Shown here: in pieces, positions 38,711 to 46,683 of the stretch
Position numbering within the stretch: the stretch's first letter is position 1
Layout of the letters: each line of letters opens with the position of its first letter
From: Streptomyces sp. TBY4
GTDB taxonomy: Bacteria; Actinomycetota; Actinomycetes; Streptomycetales; Streptomycetaceae
Direction of reading: 5' to 3'
Assembly (NCBI RefSeq): GCF_024213195.1
Contig: NZ_JANAVF010000016.1
Span: 62,001 to 126,000, forward strand
Length of the DNA: 64,000 nt
Translations under genes and position numbers: made by a program
Notes under the pieces: generated by a model
Databases searched by the model: none
Seen by the model: the letters and a program-made list of their open reading frames with translations, nothing else
Told to the model about the DNA's origin: nothing

Positions 38711-38852
38711 CGGCGGCTCCCCTGCGGCGGCGGGGACTTCGGCGGGCCTAAACCTTTCGGAACACTTACAGCTGTGCTGTGGGCACGGCGGGGCGGCACC
38801 ACTCTGAGCGGGCGCGATTCAGCCAACCATCCGCCACAGCATGGAGATCCGA

Positions 38853-40370
38853 ATGAAACGCCGCACATTCCTCGGCACAGGAGCAGTCACGGCGGCAGGG
38901 CTCCTCCTGCCTCCTGCAGTCTCACAAGCGGCCTCGGAAGCCACACCGTGGGCCGCCCTTCAGCGCAGCATCGACGGGGCAGTGGTCCTGCCGGACGATC
39001 CCCGGTACGACACGGTCCGTGCCCTGGCGCTGCGGCAGTTCGACGCGATACGGCCGCAGGCGGTGGTGCGTTGCGAGTCGGCCGGCGACGTGGCGGAAGC
39101 CGTGCGGTTCGCCGTGCGGCATCGGATTCCGACCGTGGCGCGCAGCGGTGGCCACTCGTTCGCCGGGTACTCGACCACCACCGGCATGGTGATCGACGTG
39201 TCACCGATGGACCATCTGCGGATGGCCGGCGAGGTCGCCCGGATGGGGCCTGGCTGCCAGCTCATCGACGTGGAGGAGGGGCTGGCCCCGCGCGGGGTGG
39301 CGGTGCCGACGGGCTGGTGCCCGACAGTGGCCATCGGGGGCCTCGCGCTCGGTGGGGGCCTGGGCTTCCTCACCCGGATGCACGGGGTGGCCAGCGACCG
39401 GATGCTACGGGCGCAGGTGGTGCTGGCCGACGGGCGGGTGGTGGAGAGCGACGAGCGGCGCCACCCGGACCTGTTCTGGGCACTGAGAGGCGGCGGGGGT
39501 GGCAACTTCGGCATCGTCACCGAATACGACTTCGCTCCGGTACCGGCCCCCGACATGACCAGTTTCACGCTCACCTGGCCCTGGAGTGCCGCGCGCGCGG
39601 TGATCGGTGCCTGGCAGCAGTGGACCGCGTCGACCCCCGACGCGCTCACTCCTCTGCTGAACCTGTCGACGTACGGCGACGACCCGGCGGTGGAGCCGGG
39701 CGTGACCGTCTCGGGGGTGTGGCTGAGCTCGCCGGACGGGCTGGTCCCTCTGCTGGCACGGCTGACCGCAATGGCAGGCACCTCGCCGACGACGTCGCAG
39801 CAGCGCACGGACTCCTACGGGATGGGCATGCGCCACTGGTTTGGCTGCGACGACCTGGATCCGGCGGGGTGCCACCGCATCGGACACAACCCCCAGGCAA
39901 AGCTGGCTCGTTACGGATTCGCGCTGGCGCGCGGCAACTTCTACGACGCCCCGCTCGACGAGGCCGGAATCGACGCCGCACTGGCGGCCTTTGCGGACGC
40001 CCGGAAGGCGGGCGAGTACCGCAGCCTCGACCTTCAGGGGCTGGGCGGCGCCCATAACCGGGTCTCAGCTACGGCAACGGCGTACGTGCACCGCAGCGCG
40101 CTGTTCTACGGAGGGTGGTCGGTGGGGATTGACGTGCCGGAGGGCGAGGTGCTGGAGTCGGCGCGGCGCCGCGCCTGCCAGGAGTGGGTCGACCGCGCCT
40201 ACGGGCGGGTGCACCCGTGGTCCTCGGGCCAGTCGTACCAGAACTACATCGACCCGGACCTGGCGGACTGGCGCCAGGCCTACTACGGGGTCAACTACCG
40301 TCGACTGGTGGCCGTGAAGGAGGCCTACGACCCCCGAGGCTTCTTCCGTTTCGCACAGTCGATCGGCTGA
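38853..40370 (+). CDS. Secreted berberine-bridge-type FAD oxidase with Tat signal
   Basis: 505 residues. The N-terminus MKRRTFLGTGAVTAAGLLLP is a Tat signal followed by an AxA-like site (SQAAS). The FAD domain has RSGGHSFAGY (His for 8-alpha attachment) and PTGWCPTV (Cys for 6-S attachment), so bicovalent flavin is predicted, then FWALRGGGGGNFG. The C-terminal BBE segment is SYQNYIDPDLADW. SfmCy2 of the saframycin pathway is an extracellular covalent flavoprotein that deaminates the matured compound; the Tat signal fits that role. ATG 38853 is preferred over 38841 because GGAG (38843-38846) then lies six bases upstream. It is a paralogue of the partial gene at the left edge. Confidence 0.9.
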   Translation: MKRRTFLGTGAVTAAGLLLPPAVSQAASEATPWAALQRSIDGAVVLPDDPRYDTVRALALRQFDAIRPQAVVRCESAGDVAEAVRFAVRHRIPTVARSGGHSFAGYSTTTGMVIDVSPMDHLRMAGEVARMGPGCQLIDVEEGLAPRGVAVPTGWCPTVAIGGLALGGGLGFLTRMHGVASDRMLRAQVVLADGRVVESDERRHPDLFWALRGGGGGNFGIVTEYDFAPVPAPDMTSFTLTWPWSAARAVIGAWQQWTASTPDALTPLLNLSTYGDDPAVEPGVTVSGVWLSSPDGLVPLLARLTAMAGTSPTTSQQRTDSYGMGMRHWFGCDDLDPAGCHRIGHNPQAKLARYGFALARGNFYDAPLDEAGIDAALAAFADARKAGEYRSLDLQGLGGAHNRVSATATAYVHRSALFYGGWSVGIDVPEGEVLESARRRACQEWVDRAYGRVHPWSSGQSYQNYIDPDLADWRQAYYGVNYRRLVAVKEAYDPRGFFRFAQSIG

Positions 40371-40397
40371 GCCGTCCAGCTCTGCGGGCACGCCGGA

Positions 40398-40426
40398 GGG
40401 CGGCGGTCGGAATCCGTCCACCGCCC
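40398..40426. terminator. Hairpin between convergent genes
   Basis: GGGCGGCGGTCGGA pairs with TCCGTCCACCGCCC at 12 of 14 positions. The inner pairs must open to form a loop. It lies between the convergent FAD oxidase (+) and ferredoxin (-) stops. Confidence 0.55.
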
Positions 40427-40459
40427 TGCGGCATTTCTGTCGCGCACCCTGGGCCGACG

Positions 40460-40693
40460 TCAGCCGATGCCCAAGACCGGCTCGCCGCCGGGCAGTCGGT
40501 GGATGCCGATGGCCTCGGCCGGGCAGAACTCCGCGGCCTCCAGTAGCCGGTCGTCGGGCGCGCTGCGGTCGGTCAGCGCCACCGAGCGGTAGTCGCGAAC
40601 CGCGAAGACGTCCGGGGCCAGCGACATGCACAGGCCCGACATCAGACAGGCCTCGCTATCGACCCGTACGGTCCACTCCTCCTGGTCAGCCAC
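40460..40693 (-). CDS. 3Fe-4S ferredoxin, P450 partner
   Basis: 77-residue single-cluster ferredoxin. Cys residues lie in CLMSGLC and a final CP in AEFCPAEAI; the second position of the usual CxxCxxC is not Cys, as in 3Fe-4S ferredoxins that feed electrons to actinomycete P450s. Start GTG 40693 lies five bases after the P450 stop, with GGAG inside the end of the P450 gene, so the pair is translationally coupled. It would deliver electrons to the adjacent P450 and perhaps to the P450 at 37286. Confidence 0.9.
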   Translation of the reverse strand: MADQEEWTVRVDSEACLMSGLCMSLAPDVFAVRDYRSVALTDRSAPDDRLLEAAEFCPAEAIGIHRLPGGEPVLGIG

Positions 40694-40697
40694 GGGT

Positions 40698-41885
40698 CTA
40701 CCACTCCACCGGCAGGGCCTCGACGCCGCGCAGGACCACGCCGGCCTTCCAACGCAGCTCCTCGTCCGGGACAGCCTGCCGCAGTCCGGGGAAGCGGGCC
40801 ACCAGGGAGCGCAGCGCCGCCTGCATTTCGAGGCGGGCCAGCTGGGCGCCCACGCAGTGGTGTGCGCCGTGGCTGAAGGCCAGGTGCGGGTTGTGCTCCC
40901 GCGTGATGTCGATGCTCTGGGGGTTGGCAAACACCTCGGGGTCGCGGTTCGCGGCGTTCATCGACGGTACGACCGTCTCGCCGGCGCGGATCAGGACGCC
41001 GCCGATCGTCAGGTCCTCGCGCGCGACGGCCGGCTGGTCCACCGCGAGCAGGGGGACGAAGCGCAGCAGCTCCTCGATCGCGTTCGGGACCAGCTCCGGC
41101 TTGGCCCTCAGGAGTTCCAGCTGGTCCGGGTTTCGGAACAGAAGGTAGAGGAAGTTCACGAGTTGGGAGGCCGTGGTCTCCATGCCGGCGACCAGCAGCC
41201 CGAAGCTCATCTCGATGAGCTCCTTCTCGGAAAGCCGGTCGCCCTCGTCGCTCGCCCGGATCAGGGCCGTGAACAGGTCGTCCCTCGGGTCGGCGCGGCG
41301 CTTCTCGATGAGTTCGGTGAAGTAGGCGTGGAGGTCCATGACAGCCTGGCGAATCTCGTCAGGGGTCTTGGCCGTGGTGGAGACCACTGAGTCGAAGAAG
41401 GGGACGAAGCGGTCTCGGTCCTCGTAAGGGATGCCCATGAACTCGCAGATCGAGATGCCTGGCAGCGGCCAGGAGAACTCGGCGTAGAGGTCGACGGGGC
41501 CGCCCTTGGCCTCGATCGCATCGAGCAGTTCGTCGACGATCACCTGGATCCGCGGCTCGAACTCCTGGACGCGACGGGCGGTGAAGGCCTTGGCTACCAG
41601 TCGGCGCAGTCGGGTCTGCTCGGGCGGGTCCATGATGCCGATTCCCTCGACGATCGGCTCCGGGAAGAATCGCGGCCGGTCGGGGGCAGCCTGCAGGACT
41701 CGGCTCAGCCGCGGGTCGGCGAGGGCCTCCCTCACATCGGCCATCCGGGTCACCAGCCAGGCCTCGCCGCCGTACGGCATGGCCACCCGACAGACGGGCT
41801 CCTCGCGGCGGACCCTGGTAAACTCCTCAGCTTCCTCCAGGCCTGCGGCGGGAAATGGATAGTTTGGAGCAGTCGTCGATGTCAT
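40698..41885 (-). CDS. Cytochrome P450 (bacterial class I)
   Basis: 395 residues, typical of soluble actinomycete P450s (CYP107-like). The I-helix AGMETTAS keeps the acid-alcohol pair, ExxR lies in EELLRF, and the heme loop is FSHGAHHCVGAQLARLE. It is followed at once by its ferredoxin gene. It is divergent from the Sfp-type PPTase across a 126-base promoter region that contains a 14-bp palindrome. A tailoring oxidation in the saframycin-type pathway is likely by location; the substrate is unknown. Confidence 0.9.
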   Translation of the reverse strand: MTSTTAPNYPFPAAGLEEAEEFTRVRREEPVCRVAMPYGGEAWLVTRMADVREALADPRLSRVLQAAPDRPRFFPEPIVEGIGIMDPPEQTRLRRLVAKAFTARRVQEFEPRIQVIVDELLDAIEAKGGPVDLYAEFSWPLPGISICEFMGIPYEDRDRFVPFFDSVVSTTAKTPDEIRQAVMDLHAYFTELIEKRRADPRDDLFTALIRASDEGDRLSEKELIEMSFGLLVAGMETTASQLVNFLYLLFRNPDQLELLRAKPELVPNAIEELLRFVPLLAVDQPAVAREDLTIGGVLIRAGETVVPSMNAANRDPEVFANPQSIDITREHNPHLAFSHGAHHCVGAQLARLEMQAALRSLVARFPGLRQAVPDEELRWKAGVVLRGVEALPVEW

Positions 41886-41978
41886 ACCCCCCTATCTAGC
41901 ACCGCCACCGGACGCTGACGGAGTCCCTTTCCAATCTCTTTCAATGCCCCTCAATCAACCAAAGCAGTGCCCTATGTT

Positions 41979-41992
41979 CACTGGTACCAGTG
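41979..41992. promoter_or_regulatory. 14-bp perfect palindrome, candidate operator
   Basis: CACTGGTACCAGTG is a perfect palindrome in the 126-base divergent region between the P450/ferredoxin pair (-) and the PPTase (+), 20 bases before the PPTase start. Its position suits a repressor site for the PPTase promoter. The regulator is unknown. Confidence 0.4.
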
Positions 41993-42011
41993 GCACCAAT
42001 TTGGATGAGCC

Positions 42012-42806
42012 ATGAAAACGACGACGCCCATTACGCGCCTGCCTTTCGGTGTCCCGCCGGTGAGCCAGCGGGCCACCGAGAGGCAGGAATTCACCGTGTC
42101 CCGCGACCGGGTCGACCTGTGGCTGGTACTTCTGCCCGCCGGGTCTGACACCGCGGCGCCAGATCTCAAGGAGCTCGACCCGGCCGAACGCCTGCGGGTC
42201 ACTACCTTCACTCACCCGGCCGACGCCCTGCTGTACGTAACCGCCCACGTGGCACTGCGTCGGCTGCTCGGCCGCTATACGGCCACACCTCCGGAGGAAT
42301 TGCGGTTCCGGCGCGAGCCCTGTCCAAGATGCGGCGCCGCGCACGGCCGACCGGCCCTTGCCCAGCGGCCCGCGCCGCTGCACTTCTCCCTCTCCCACAG
42401 CGGCGAGGTCGCCCTGGTGGGCGTGGGCGCAGTACCGCTGGGCGTCGATGTCGAACTGCTCGCCGGGGAGGAGACCGTGGCGGCCTGTTCGCAAACCCTG
42501 CACCGGCGGGAGCGGTCCGAGCTGGTCGAGGCTGAGGGGGAAGAGGCACGACGCCGGCTCTTCGGCCGGATCTGGACGCGCAAGGAAGCGTTCCTGAAGG
42601 GCCTGGGGACGGGGCTGAGTCGCTCCCCCGCCCTGGACTACCTCGGCGCCGACGCAAGCCGCCATCCGGACGGCTGGACGATACTCGACATCCCCGTCGG
42701 CCCCACCCACACCGCCGCCGTCGCGGTGCGTGGCCCGGCCCCCTCAACGGTCGAGCTCCACCAGTTTCCCGCCTCGTGGCTCGCGGGCTCGGACTGCGCC
42801 GCGTAG
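42012..42806 (+). CDS. Sfp-type 4'-phosphopantetheinyl transferase
   Basis: 264 residues. Core motifs are LHFSLSHSGEVALVGV, GVDVELL (Mg-binding Asp/Glu) and FGRIWTRKEAFLKGLGTGL (WxxKEA). It installs the phosphopantetheine arm on carrier domains, and the ACP and PCPs of SfmA-C are likely targets. A Cys pair (CPRCGAAHG) near residue 100 occurs in many actinobacterial members. The first ~30 residues are poorly conserved, and a GTG 30-odd codons in could be the real start. It is followed by an IS remnant, so it marks the right end of the saframycin-type region. Confidence 0.92.
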   Translation: MKTTTPITRLPFGVPPVSQRATERQEFTVSRDRVDLWLVLLPAGSDTAAPDLKELDPAERLRVTTFTHPADALLYVTAHVALRRLLGRYTATPPEELRFRREPCPRCGAAHGRPALAQRPAPLHFSLSHSGEVALVGVGAVPLGVDVELLAGEETVAACSQTLHRRERSELVEAEGEEARRRLFGRIWTRKEAFLKGLGTGLSRSPALDYLGADASRHPDGWTILDIPVGPTHTAAVAVRGPAPSTVELHQFPASWLAGSDCAA

Positions 42807-43019
42807 CACCCTGCCGCTCTGCTCGGGGGCGCCCCTATGGGTTTGGCCAAGCTGCGTGCGCTCGTACCTCCCGCGAGATCGCTTGCCTCGGCCAGGCAGC
42901 TCCGACCTCAGATGATCACGACGACCAGGTCTAAGAGAAGCCTCATCGCGCTCCGTTGGGCTTGATCCGCTTTGACGGACATTCGAGATCAGGGGTTCGT
43001 CCCCGGGAGGATGTCCGTC

Positions 43020-43326
43020 ATGGAGAGCATGGGGAAGAAGAAGCCTCGCCCTCGCCGCTCGTTCACGTCGGAGTTCAAGGCCGAGATCGTCGAGCTGTGC
43101 CGGCGCGGTGACCGCTCGGTCGGCCAGATAGCCAAGGACTTCGACCTGACCGAGACCGCGGTCCGCGACTGGGTCAAGCAGGCCGAGGTCGAAAGGGCGA
43201 ACGAGACGGGCTGACCAGCAGCGAACGCGAGAAGCTGGCCGCACTGCGGCGGGAGAACCGCCGCCTGCGGGAGGACGTCGACATTCTCAAGCGTGCGACC
43301 GCCTTCTTCGCGAAGGAAACCCGGTG
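43020..43326 (+). pseudogene. IS3-family OrfA, frameshifted
   Basis: ATG 43020 with GGGAGG nine bases upstream. It encodes a helix-turn-helix protein (RRSFTSEFKAEIVELCRRG, IAKDFDLTETAVRDWVKQAE) that stops at 43214. The usual OrfA C-terminus continues in another frame from 43211 (LTSSEREKLAALRREN, then ILKRATAFFAKETR) to the stop at 43326. A single-base gain or two-base loss near 43208 explains it. This differs from the normal programmed frameshift, which lies between OrfA and OrfB. Confidence 0.78.
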
Positions 43327-43920
43327 ACGGTGCACCCGTTCATCGAGGCGGAGAAGCATGCAGGTCACAACGCCAAACGGGCGTGTGAACTGCTCAAGGT
43401 CTCCCGCACCGCTTTCTACACCCGCCGCACCAGCGCTCCGGGCACCCGCGCGGCCCCTGACGCCGAGCTGACCGAGCAGACCACGGCCGTCCACGAACGG
43501 TCACGCGGTGCCTACGGCGCCCCGCGCGTCCATGCCGTGCTCAAGCGGGAAGGCGCTGAATGCGGCCGCCGCAGGCTCGCCCGGCTGATGAGGGCAGCCG
43601 GGCTGCAGGGCCGGCACCGCCGACGGCGCCACCTGACCACATTCCCCGATCCACGAGCTGCCACCCGGCCCTACCTGGTCGTCCGCGACTTCCAGCCCGA
43701 CGCCGGGGCTCTCGATACGCGCTGGTGCGGAGACAGCTACATCCCGACCGAGGAAAGCTGGCTCTACCTGGCCACCGTCATCGATATCGCCTCCCGCCGC
43801 GTGGTCGGCTGGGCCACCGCCGCCCACCTCCGGACCGAAAGGTCTCCGACGCACTCAAGGCCGCCTGCCACCAGCGGCGCCCCACCGGTCCAGTGATCTT
43901 CACCTCGGATCGCGGCTGCA
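43324..43920 (+). pseudogene. IS3-family OrfB transposase, frameshifted and 3'-truncated
   Basis: Begins MTVHPFIEAEKHAGHNAKRACELL with the HTH_21-type region RSRGAYGAPRVHAVL and the start of the DDE integrase core (TRWCGDSYIPTEESWLYLATVIDIASRRVVGW). Near 43840 the frame changes: the continuation VSDALKAACHQRRPTGPVIF then TSDRGC lies in another frame. Recognisable sequence ends about 43918, so the last catalytic Glu is missing. Non-functional. Confidence 0.82.
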
Positions 43921-44317
43921 GGAATCTGACGCCCGTGCTCACAACAACACTCCACGGTTCCCATGGAAGGCCCCCAGCACCATGCTGACCTACGAGCTGC
44001 ACAGCCTCACAGAGGAACAGTTTCGACCGGAACGACCACACCATAATCGCCAACCGTCGCAGGCCACCGACAGGGCTCACAGAAGCACCCCCAGCGCGCA
44101 CCCGCGATTTACCACGCCCCCGGCGCGCACCGCCGAGTTACTGACCTGCGGTTTCTCTCTCGACTGCGCAATCGACCGGATACTTCGTCCCGCATCTTCA
44201 CTCATCTGCCCCAATCCCCCGGCATCCTCGATCACCCGTGTTCCCGCGGGACGAGCACGGGCCGCGCGCGGGAGGGTGGGCGGGGCAGCACACCGCGACA
44301 CACGGCGGCTGGTGTGG
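43921..44317. other. About 400 bases without a recognised gene
   Basis: Follows the transposase remnant and precedes the 3' end of the EntD-type PPTase. No convincing ORF, RNA gene or terminal inverted repeat was seen. It probably contains decayed IS-flank sequence. Confidence 0.5.
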
Positions 44318-45001
44318 TCAAGCCGCGGCGGCTGCCGCGGCGGCTGCCGCGTCGACCACCACGCAAGTGGCGATCAGGTCGTTCTCGACTATCCACCGCC
44401 CGCTCAGCGCGGTCAGGGACCGTCCCGCGAGGCGCAGACCGTTGTCGTGCAGGGACACGTCGAACGCCTGCCGGTCGGGGTGGATGGTCAGGCTCGCGTC
44501 ATGGAAGCCGAGCCAGCGACGGGCGAGCGGGAACCAGGCCTTGTAGACCGACTCCTTGGCGCTGAACGTCAGCCGGTCCCAGTGCACTCCAGGGCGGCGG
44601 GCGTACAGCCGGGCGAGCCGGGCGATCTCCTCCGGCCGGGCAACCGTCGGCAACATGCCGTCGGGCAGTGCCACGTGCGGCTCGGCGTCGATACCCAGGG
44701 AGGCGACGTCGCCGGCGCGGGCCACCGCGGCGGCCCGGTAGCCCGCGCAGTGCGTCATGCTGCCGACGATGCCTTCCGGCCACCGCGGTTCCCAGCGCGG
44801 CCCAGGCAGGATGGGGGCGGGAGGCAGACCCAGCTCGCCAAGGGCCGTGCGGGCACAGTGGCGGACAGTCCGGAACTCGGCGCGCCGCGACTTCGGTGCA
44901 CCTCGGATCGCGGCCTCCTCACTGGGAAGGAGGACCGCGTGCGGCAGGTCGCGGAACGCCTCCGCGGAGGCCACCGGGGCTGGCAGGATCCCCCTGATCA
45001 C
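44318..45001 (-). CDS. EntD-type 4'-phosphopantetheinyl transferase
   Basis: 227 residues of the EntD/PcpS branch. N-terminal RRAEFRTVRHCARTAL, then WPEGIVGSMTHCAGYRAAAVA, SLGIDAEPH (metal-binding Asp/Glu) and TFSAKESVYKAWFPL (the KES catalytic motif). It ends in ten consecutive alanines encoded by a 12-bp GCC/GCG-rich repeat, which is probably a tolerated expansion. Start GTG 45001 overlaps the stop of a short doubtful ORF (GTGA). As a second PPTase next to a type II system with three carrier proteins, it probably serves the carriers of the 46109-57685 operon. That assignment is inference. Confidence 0.9.
   Translation of the reverse strand: MIRGILPAPVASAEAFRDLPHAVLLPSEEAAIRGAPKSRRAEFRTVRHCARTALGELGLPPAPILPGPRWEPRWPEGIVGSMTHCAGYRAAAVARAGDVASLGIDAEPHVALPDGMLPTVARPEEIARLARLYARRPGVHWDRLTFSAKESVYKAWFPLARRWLGFHDASLTIHPDRQAFDVSLHDNGLRLAGRSLTALSGRWIVENDLIATCVVVDAAAAAAAAAA
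44321..44350. repeat. GC-rich triplet repeat encoding poly-Ala
   Basis: Thirty bases (two and a half copies of a 12-bp CGCGGCGGCTGC-like unit) encode the ten terminal alanines of the EntD-type PPTase. It is a simple repeat prone to expansion or contraction. Confidence 0.7.
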
Positions 45002-45225
45002 GGCGCACCCCGTCGGGTGTCGGCCGGGGAGAGGGCTGGTCGGGCGGATGTGTTCACGACTGCTCCGTGCGTGGTATCAGCATGTGTTGTTGCGGCCGGT
45101 GCCGGTCCAGTGTCGGCGCCGGAGACCGGTCCGTGCCCGGCCGCCGGTGGTGTGCCACCGACCAGTGCGCCGTCGGCCTGATGTGCCAGGCCAGCTGCGG
45201 CAATATCGCCGCCACGGTCGATCAC
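44998..45225 (-). CDS. Doubtful short ORF upstream of PPTase
   Basis: 75 codons rich in Ala, Gly, Thr and Pro with no recognised domain. The only support is that its stop overlaps the PPTase GTG as GTGA, which could be chance. It may be untranslated leader sequence. Confidence 0.2.
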   Translation of the reverse strand: MIDRGGDIAAAGLAHQADGALVGGTPPAAGHGPVSGADTGPAPAATTHADTTHGAVVNTSARPALSPADTRRGAP

Positions 45226-46108
45226 TTCCGGCCATGCCTCGGCTTCACCATCTCACTCCTCAAAATCACTTCTTTATTAACACAAGGTCCGCTTCTCAAA
45301 ACGGCCGATGACAGATCCCCGAAAGGTCACCGCAATTTCGTTGGCAGCGTCTCGGCACCCAGAGTTGCACAGTGATCCAGGTCACAACATGCAGGACTTG
45401 CCCGGAAAGACGGGCCTGTGATCGACTTCTCGAACGCGAGGACGATTCCAGGTGAACCCAGCGACCCTCCAGATACACCGAAACGCGCCACACTTAAGGG
45501 ATCCACAGGAAATGATCTTCAACCTATCTGGTGCCGTAACCTTGGCGGGAAACTTACCCCCCGCCGAATTTGCCTGTCTCAAGACGAAGGTTGTTCATCT
45601 ACGGGGCGCCAAGAAATGGACGAAGTCCTCATGCCTGCCACACATCGGTGACGGCATCGAGAATATCCCGTTCGGCGACACGGAGAGGCGCGCAGAACTC
45701 CACCCGCGCCGACCGCGGACATATCGCGCAAGCAGTGCGTCTGCTCGGCCCTGAGCCGCACATCCCGCCCTTGGGACGGTGCTTCCGACCGAGCGCGACG
45801 GCCCTCCTTGAAGGAGCGGCGACCGAGGTCGACGGGACCAGGCAACGGCGCAACGGCACGCATCGCGCTGACGCCTCGACACGCGCATCCGCCCAGACTG
45901 TGGTCTTGGCCGCGGTTCCGCCGCGACCCTGCGGGACGCGGTTCTCTCGACCACGCCGCTGAACCCGGCGCCCGTCCGCCCATCTCAGCCGCCCCGGGAG
46001 ATCAGCCCACTTCACTGCAGGGAACGATCGAGCGCATTCCCGTCGCGTTGCTGACCGAACTGCCGAAAAAAACCCGCCAGACCCATCGAACCAAGAGGAG
46101 AGGCAGCC
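45226..46108. other. 880-base gene-free region between clusters
   Basis: Lower in GC than its surroundings, especially 45240-45660. No ORF with family resemblance was found on either strand; the longest ORFs are arginine/proline-rich and look like shadows. It must contain the promoter of the operon starting at 46109, since the ACP has its own AGGAG site at 46098-46102. I cannot identify promoter boxes or operators. The lower GC suggests decayed or foreign DNA. Confidence 0.5.
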
Positions 46109-46426
46109 ATGCCCGCAGAAAGCCAGGAAGCGGCAAGGCAAGAAATTCTCACCCTAATGACGCGCGTCATGGAAGAAACCTTAGCCATCGAACTGGGCGA
46201 CGACGTTGACCTGAACACCTCGATCGGGCCGGAGGGGATCGGGATCGAGTCGATCGGCATCTTGGAGGTGACGGTCCACCTCGAGCGGGAGTACGACATC
46301 GAATTCTCCGACGAAACGCTGGAAGCTCTGCTCCGCGGAACGCTCGGGGAATTCATCGACGAGGTCGTCAAGGAACGCACGGCAGTGGCCGCCGGTGCGA
46401 GCACGGAGAACAGTGGTTCTCGGTGA
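46109..46426 (+). CDS. Acyl carrier protein
   Basis: 105-residue acyl carrier protein. The phosphopantetheine site is in GIGIESIGILEV, with Ile-Glu-Ser instead of the usual Asp-Ser-Leu. The helical framework is intact (acidic helix II VTVHLEREYDIEFSDE). The start ATG has GGAG upstream. It is the first gene of the second cluster; its stop overlaps the next start (GTGA). The C-terminal tail beyond residue 90 is probably disordered. Confidence 0.88.
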   Translation: MPAESQEAARQEILTLMTRVMEETLAIELGDDVDLNTSIGPEGIGIESIGILEVTVHLEREYDIEFSDETLEALLRGTLGEFIDEVVKERTAVAAGASTENSGSR

Positions 46427-46683
46427 TCACGGCGAACGACATCAGAAAGGTCCTCGTCGAAGGCAGGACGCTTGCCGGCGTGGAACACGTCGAGGACGAC
46501 GCGGAAATCCTGGTCGACTCCTTCTCGCTTGCCTGGCTGGACCACAGTCTGAGAACCGACTTCGGTGTCGAACTCGATCTTCGGGACGTCCGGATCGAGA
46601 ATTTTTCGACCATCAACCGGATCGCGGACTACGTCAACGCGCTGGCCACCGGGAGCGCCGCGAAGCCGGGAGAAGGCGGATGA
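46423..46683 (+). CDS. Carrier protein, atypical
   Basis: 86 residues; GTG start overlaps the previous stop and its own stop overlaps the ketosynthase ATG. The candidate pantetheine site is ILVDSFSLAWLD, a DSF variant of DSL, followed by the acidic helix LRTDFGVELDL and VRIENFSTINRIADYV. It could be the peptidyl carrier that receives the adenylated amino acid or a second ACP. I cannot tell which from the sequence. Confidence 0.75.
   Translation: MITANDIRKVLVEGRTLAGVEHVEDDAEILVDSFSLAWLDHSLRTDFGVELDLRDVRIENFSTINRIADYVNALATGSAAKPGEGG

Larger units (their letters stand above)
42963..43920 (+). mobile_element. IS3-family insertion sequence remnant
   Basis: Contains OrfA-like and OrfB-like transposase pieces in IS3 order. 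OrfA is frameshifted near 43210, OrfB is frameshifted near 43840 and stops being recognisable near 43918, and no right-hand inverted repeat is visible. The left boundary, near TGATCCGCTTTGACGGAC (42963-42980), is approximate. It separates the two biosynthetic regions and is an old transposition scar rather than an active element. Confidence 0.8.

Noticed and set aside
45579..46141. Leftward ORFs of 119-170 codons before the first ACP
   Set aside because: Arg/Ala/Pro-rich, overlapping each other in different frames, no ribosome site or family.
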